Made by a program: the position numbers and the translations under genes. The notes beneath the pieces are model-generated. The model searched no databases. It was not told the origin of the DNA and saw only the letters and a program-made list of their open reading frames with translations. From positions 1 through 6,505 of the forward strand of contig CAIYYO010000199.1 of the NCBI GenBank assembly GCA_903930485.1: 6,505 bases of DNA. The letters run 5' to 3'. Of this stretch, positions 3,470 through 6,505 are shown piece by piece (within the stretch, counting starts at the first letter, position 1; each line of letters starts with the position of its first letter). The stretch comes from Methanobacteriota archaeon (GTDB lineage Archaea > Altiarchaeota > Altiarchaeia > IMC4 > QMZM01).

Positions 3470-5466
3470 CCGAGCCGATCCCACTCTCTGCTAAAGCAAC
3501 GCTGAAAGCCGATTACGTGTCCGAATCAAAGAAGGTCAAAATAGGCCTTTATGTTCCTGAAAAAGGCGACGAGACTAAGGATGTGGTGCTGCTCTCTTCG
3601 GACTTCTTTGACAGACCGGCGGGCAAGAAAGAATTCAGAAACTTTTTGAAACGAAACAAGATTACTGCGAGAGAGGAAAAAATAATCGAGGTCGAGAGAG
3701 CGATAGCCGTAGACATTCAAGCCGAAATCAAACGAAATGCTGAGACGCTAAAAACTCCTGAAGTAGTTAGTAGCCTTAGTAACCTGAGTAACCTTAAGTC
3801 CCTTACTAACCTAACTAACCTTAGTAAAGAAAATATTGAATTAATACGACAGCCAGACATCTCTTACCAAAACCTAAATCAAGGAGTTTTTGGGGATTGT
3901 TTCTACGTTGGGAAGTTAGTCCGTTATGGTAGGGGATTGACTGAAGCGGTCATAACGTCAAAGAAGGAGGTGTTCGTAAACAAGGCGTATAAAATCAAAG
4001 GCGAGACGGTTGGAGTAAACGAGATTACTGCGCTGCTCGGCCTTGCATATACGAGCGACCTTGAAGAAACAAAGAACAGGTGGAGTAGCGAGGGGATCAC
4101 TTCTTGGTTAGATAGCGCCCAACCCGTAAAACAACAGATGCTTTTTGAAACGATTAGACAACTCTTCGAGCAATACATGGATTTACAGGCACCCGCCGAA
4201 TACGACATACTCGCCTGTTTCGTGGTCGGAACCTATTGTTTTGAGTTGTTTGAGACGTTCCCTATACTCTTCCTGACCGCGCTCAAAGATAGCGGCAAAA
4301 GTAAACTCATGAAACTCGTCCGCCTTTTATCCTTCAATGGCGAACCAGCGAGCAGTATCACGGAAGCGGCCTTCTTCCGTTCTATTGAAGGAACGAAAGG
4401 AAACCTGTGCATCGATGAGTATGAGTTAATCGATACTGACCGGAAGAAGTTATGCGACCAGCTTCTTAATGCGGGCATAGAGAAAGGGGCTCGGGTGAAG
4501 CGAGTTGAAAAAATCAACAACCGATTCGTTACGAGGAGTTATGATGTTTACTGCCCTAAGGTGGTGGCGAACATCAGCGGCCTGCCTGAATCTACGCTAT
4601 CGCGGTGTATTGTATTTCGTCTCTTGCGAACAACCAATAAAAAAGGTAATCTGCGGCCACGCGAGAACGGAAAAGAGTGGCGACCGATTAGAGATGCCTG
4701 TTTCGCTTTCGTCCTCGAAAACTGGCAGGCGATTCAAGAGATATACGACGCCCACCTCTCTGAGAATATTCTAAATCGAAATGAAGACATCTGGCGACCT
4801 ATTTTCGCGATGGCGAAATTCTTCGGGGAAGATGTCTATGAACGTGTTCTCGAATATGCAAAGGAGTCTATCAAGGAGAATAAAGTCGATGTGTTCTCGT
4901 CTGATTGGGACTTCCAGCTTCTCCAAGTTTTGAGGGATAATGTGTCCTCAGGCGGCTGGTATAAAGTGAAACAGATTCGTGGCTGGCTTTCTGAACGGTT
5001 GAGCATTGAGAACCCACCTAGAGAAACATGGGTCGGACGGCAACTAAAAGCGCATAAGTTCAGGCAACGGTGTAACCCCGACAGCGAATATCTCTTATCT
5101 CCTGAGGAAATAGATGATAGATTTCAGCGACGGTATGGCGAACTTGACCTGACGGAGGACGACCCCGAAGGCACTAAGGTTACTAAGGAAACTAAGGTTA
5201 CTAAGGCTCTAAACCTATATACACTGTCAAACAAACACTCTCTTACTCTTTTCTTAAAAACGATAGCCAGCGGACTTAGCGACCCTCAACGCGTTTTTAA
5301 AGCAATCCTTAGTTCTCCAAAGTGCAAGTATGGCCTGACCCCTGACGAGTTCCAGGAACTCATGCAACATGCCTTTGATAAGGAACTTATCGAGCATTTC
5401 AGCGGCGGGATAAGGCTCACGTCCAAAGGAGAGTCAACGCTTCAGGAAGAGGAGGGAACAGAATGA
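3466..5466 (+). CDS. AAA+ replicative helicase-like ATPase (DUF3631-like)
   Basis: A 666-residue protein, probably the element's replication helicase or initiator. Residues 1-100 are an N-terminal domain, and a Leu-Ser/Thr-Asn repeat linker follows at 104-120. The ATPase core has Walker A ALKDSGKS (272-279, with Ala in place of the first Gly), Walker B LCIDE (314-318), sensor-1 Asn369 in VVANISGLP, and a probable arginine finger Arg380 in STLSRCIVFR. The layout, with an nAG-R-V-x-R segment (335-347) before sensor 1, resembles DUF3631-type ATPases of phages and plasmids. Residues 478-560 form a helical DNA-binding-like region (WVGRQLKAHKFRQR). A Thr-Lys-Val linker (570-580) leads to a C-terminal winged helix (about 600-655). 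The strong Shine-Dalgarno GGAGGGGA at 3452-3459 sets the start. It overlaps both neighbours by ATGA and pairs naturally with the primase downstream. Confidence 0.88.
   Translation: MTEPIPLSAKATLKADYVSESKKVKIGLYVPEKGDETKDVVLLSSDFFDRPAGKKEFRNFLKRNKITAREEKIIEVERAIAVDIQAEIKRNAETLKTPEVVSSLSNLSNLKSLTNLTNLSKENIELIRQPDISYQNLNQGVFGDCFYVGKLVRYGRGLTEAVITSKKEVFVNKAYKIKGETVGVNEITALLGLAYTSDLEETKNRWSSEGITSWLDSAQPVKQQMLFETIRQLFEQYMDLQAPAEYDILACFVVGTYCFELFETFPILFLTALKDSGKSKLMKLVRLLSFNGEPASSITEAAFFRSIEGTKGNLCIDEYELIDTDRKKLCDQLLNAGIEKGARVKRVEKINNRFVTRSYDVYCPKVVANISGLPESTLSRCIVFRLLRTTNKKGNLRPRENGKEWRPIRDACFAFVLENWQAIQEIYDAHLSENILNRNEDIWRPIFAMAKFFGEDVYERVLEYAKESIKENKVDVFSSDWDFQLLQVLRDNVSSGGWYKVKQIRGWLSERLSIENPPRETWVGRQLKAHKFRQRCNPDSEYLLSPEEIDDRFQRRYGELDLTEDDPEGTKVTKETKVTKALNLYTLSNKHSLTLFLKTIASGLSDPQRVFKAILSSPKCKYGLTPDEFQELMQHAFDKELIEHFSGGIRLTSKGESTLQEEEGTE
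3774..3827 (+). repeat. Six tandem 9-bp units CCTTAGTAA inside the ATPase gene
   Basis: The units start at 3774, 3783, 3792, 3801, 3810 and 3819. In order they are CCTTAGTAA, CCTGAGTAA, CCTTAAGTC, CCTTACTAA, CCTAACTAA and CCTTAGTAA. A degenerate seventh may precede at 3765-3773. The 9-base period keeps the reading frame and encodes Leu-Ser/Thr-Asn repeats in the linker before the ATPase domain. The array at 5171-5206 carries the reverse complement of the same unit. Confidence 0.9.
5171..5206 (-). repeat. Four tandem 9-bp units in inverted orientation (TTACTAAGG)
   Basis: The units are GCACTAAGG (5171), TTACTAAGG (5180), AAACTAAGG (5189) and TTACTAAGG (5198). TTACTAAGG is the exact reverse complement of CCTTAGTAA, the unit of the array at 3774-3827. 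The 11-mer GGTTACTAAGG occurs at 5178-5188 and 5196-5206, and its complement CCTTAGTAACC lies at 3774-3784. In the protein this is TKVTKETKVTK, a linker before the C-terminal winged helix. Confidence 0.9.
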
Positions 5467-6505
5467 CTTTTGATTACCGTCTTTATTCCCTGAAGCCTAA
5501 AGGCGGCTTATGGCAGCCGTGGACGTGGATTCAATCCAGCCAGGTCCATACTCTGCGAAAGCATGTCTCAGACCATGACATAGCCTTGAGTCTGTGGGAG
5601 TTCGAGACGCCTGACAAGACAGCAAGGAAGACGGGTGATCTTTACCTCGACTTTGACGGCTCTTTGGACGACGTGGAGAAGGCGAGGCTGGATGCGGTAA
5701 AGACGGTTAGCAGGCTTGAGGAGCATTACGGGATTGACCCCAGCACGTTACAGATTGTTTTCTCGGGGCGCAGGGGCTTCCTGGTGATAGTGCCTAAAGA
5801 ATCCTTCCTGACCGAGCCAATACCCGAACCGCATAAGGCCTATAAGAAGTTCGTGGACTTCTTGAAGTTCACCGCCCCGACGCTGGACTCCTCTCTCTAC
5901 TGCAAGAACCACCTCGTCCGCATGACGAACAGCGTTCATCAGGAGACAGGTCTTTACCGGATACAACTCAGGCCGGATGAACTCCGAAGCCTGTCCGTTG
6001 AAGAGATTAAGAAGTTGGCAACTCAGCCGAGAGCCGTTCCGAGGAAGACGGCTCAGTGGTCTAAGGAACTGGCCGCGATATTCGAGAAGATACAGCGGCA
6101 TAAACCCGCGTTCCAAGTCAAGCGGATACCTTCGGTGAAGCGGACGGATAGGCCAAGCCTCGATATTCTCTCACTCATAGACGCGTCCAAGATGGTGAAA
6201 TCAGGTGGGTGCTACCAAGGAGCGCATCCCGTCCACGGCAGCGAGAACGGGATGAACTTCCGACTAGACTCACAGAAGGGGGTATGGTATTGTTATCGGC
6301 ATCAAACAGGCGGCGGGGTCTTTGAACTCCTGGCCATGCTTGAGGGGATAATAGACTGCTCTGATTCACGGAAGGGTTGCTTGAGAGGTCGAAGATTCGG
6401 GCAAGTCTTAGACGTGGCGAGAGAGAAACACGGCGTTAATGTCTCAGAGGGATACTCCAAAGAAGCCGTAGAGTATCAACCAAGGAGGTGCAAAGATGTC
6501 GCTCA
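5463..6505 (+). CDS. Archaeo-eukaryotic primase (PriS-like) with zinc-binding C-terminal domain (3' partial)
   Basis: Makes primers, or primes and extends DNA, for replication of the element. The frame has 347 codons with no stop before the window end. Motif I is LYLDFDG (60-66) with metal-binding Asp63 and Asp65. Motif II is FSGRRGFLVIV (100-110), where the usual SGxxGxH histidine is Leu107. Motif III is around Asp142, followed by HLVRMTNSVHQETGL (150-164), which matches the L-x-R-x-x-x-S-x-H-x-x-TGL segment of PriS proteins. Residues 250-293 form a CHC2-like zinc domain: Cys250, His255, His258, then WYCYRH with Cys277 and His280, followed by GGGVFELLAMLEG. Start 5463 overlaps the ATPase stop (ATGA) and has the Shine-Dalgarno GAGGAGGG at 5449-5456. 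It and the ATPase form a primase-helicase pair. Confidence 0.9.
   Translation, partial: MTFDYRLYSLKPKGGLWQPWTWIQSSQVHTLRKHVSDHDIALSLWEFETPDKTARKTGDLYLDFDGSLDDVEKARLDAVKTVSRLEEHYGIDPSTLQIVFSGRRGFLVIVPKESFLTEPIPEPHKAYKKFVDFLKFTAPTLDSSLYCKNHLVRMTNSVHQETGLYRIQLRPDELRSLSVEEIKKLATQPRAVPRKTAQWSKELAAIFEKIQRHKPAFQVKRIPSVKRTDRPSLDILSLIDASKMVKSGGCYQGAHPVHGSENGMNFRLDSQKGVWYCYRHQTGGGVFELLAMLEGIIDCSDSRKGCLRGRRFGQVLDVAREKHGVNVSEGYSKEAVEYQPRRCKDVA
6484..6490 (+). promoter_or_regulatory. Strong Shine-Dalgarno for a gene beyond the window
   Basis: GGAGGTG is a perfect match to the archaeal anti-SD and sits five bases before the ATG at 6496, inside the primase reading frame. It implies that the next gene overlaps the end of the primase gene. 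Confidence 0.7.
6496..6505 (+). CDS. Start of next gene in the replication operon (3' partial)
   Basis: Only ATG TCG CTC A is inside the window (Met-Ser-Leu). The call rests on the consensus Shine-Dalgarno at 6484-6490 and on the overlapping gene packing of this operon. It is in a different frame from the primase, which must stop shortly after the window edge if this is right. Product unknown. Confidence 0.55.

Noticed and set aside
5748..6116. 122-residue minus-strand frame opposite the primase
   Set aside because: It is antisense to well-supported primase motifs and shows no motif of its own.

Overview
The window looks like part of an integrated archaeal mobile element (a provirus or integrative plasmid). 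The evidence is a tyrosine recombinase with a C-terminal four-cysteine zinc ribbon, a style common in archaeal integrases; an archaeo-eukaryotic-type primase; a ribbon-helix-helix regulator; strong Shine-Dalgarno sites matching the archaeal anti-SD; and an AT-rich TATA-like box in a divergent promoter region. I cannot name the host. Nothing here identifies a species, and no tRNA, rRNA or CRISPR array is visible.

Layout. (1) 2-1069, plus strand: the integrase, cut at its 5' end by the window edge. (2) 1070-1193: a short convergent junction holding a 22-bp perfect palindrome and imperfect direct repeats. (3) 1194-1615, minus strand: two small genes, one for a zinc-finger protein with an AT-hook-like tail and one for a basic/acidic 63-residue protein. 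(4) 1616-1928: an AT-rich gap with no convincing gene. It holds a roughly twice-repeated module, an inverted repeat and a putative G-quadruplex motif. (5) 1929-2780, minus strand: a 283-residue unrecognised protein with a probable N-terminal winged helix. (6) 2781-2854: the divergent promoter region. (7) 2855-6505, plus strand: a compact cluster of a ribbon-helix-helix protein, a coiled-coil protein, a small Sm/SH3-like barrel protein, a 666-residue AAA+ helicase-like ATPase, an AEP-family primase, and the first bases of another gene. Three of the junctions are 4-base ATGA stop/start overlaps, which suggests translational coupling.

How it works together. The ATPase and primase genes form a replication-initiation pair. 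The RHH protein and the divergent wHTH protein probably regulate the element, and the integrase moves it. The most unusual feature is inside the ATPase gene. Six tandem copies of a 9-bp unit (CCTTAGTAA) lie before the ATPase domain, and four copies of its reverse complement (TTACTAAGG) lie after it. Both arrays fall in interdomain linkers and encode unrelated peptides (Leu-Ser/Thr-Asn and Thr-Lys-Val repeats), so the conserved entity seems to be the DNA rather than the protein. They may be iterons or another cis-acting element built into the replication gene.
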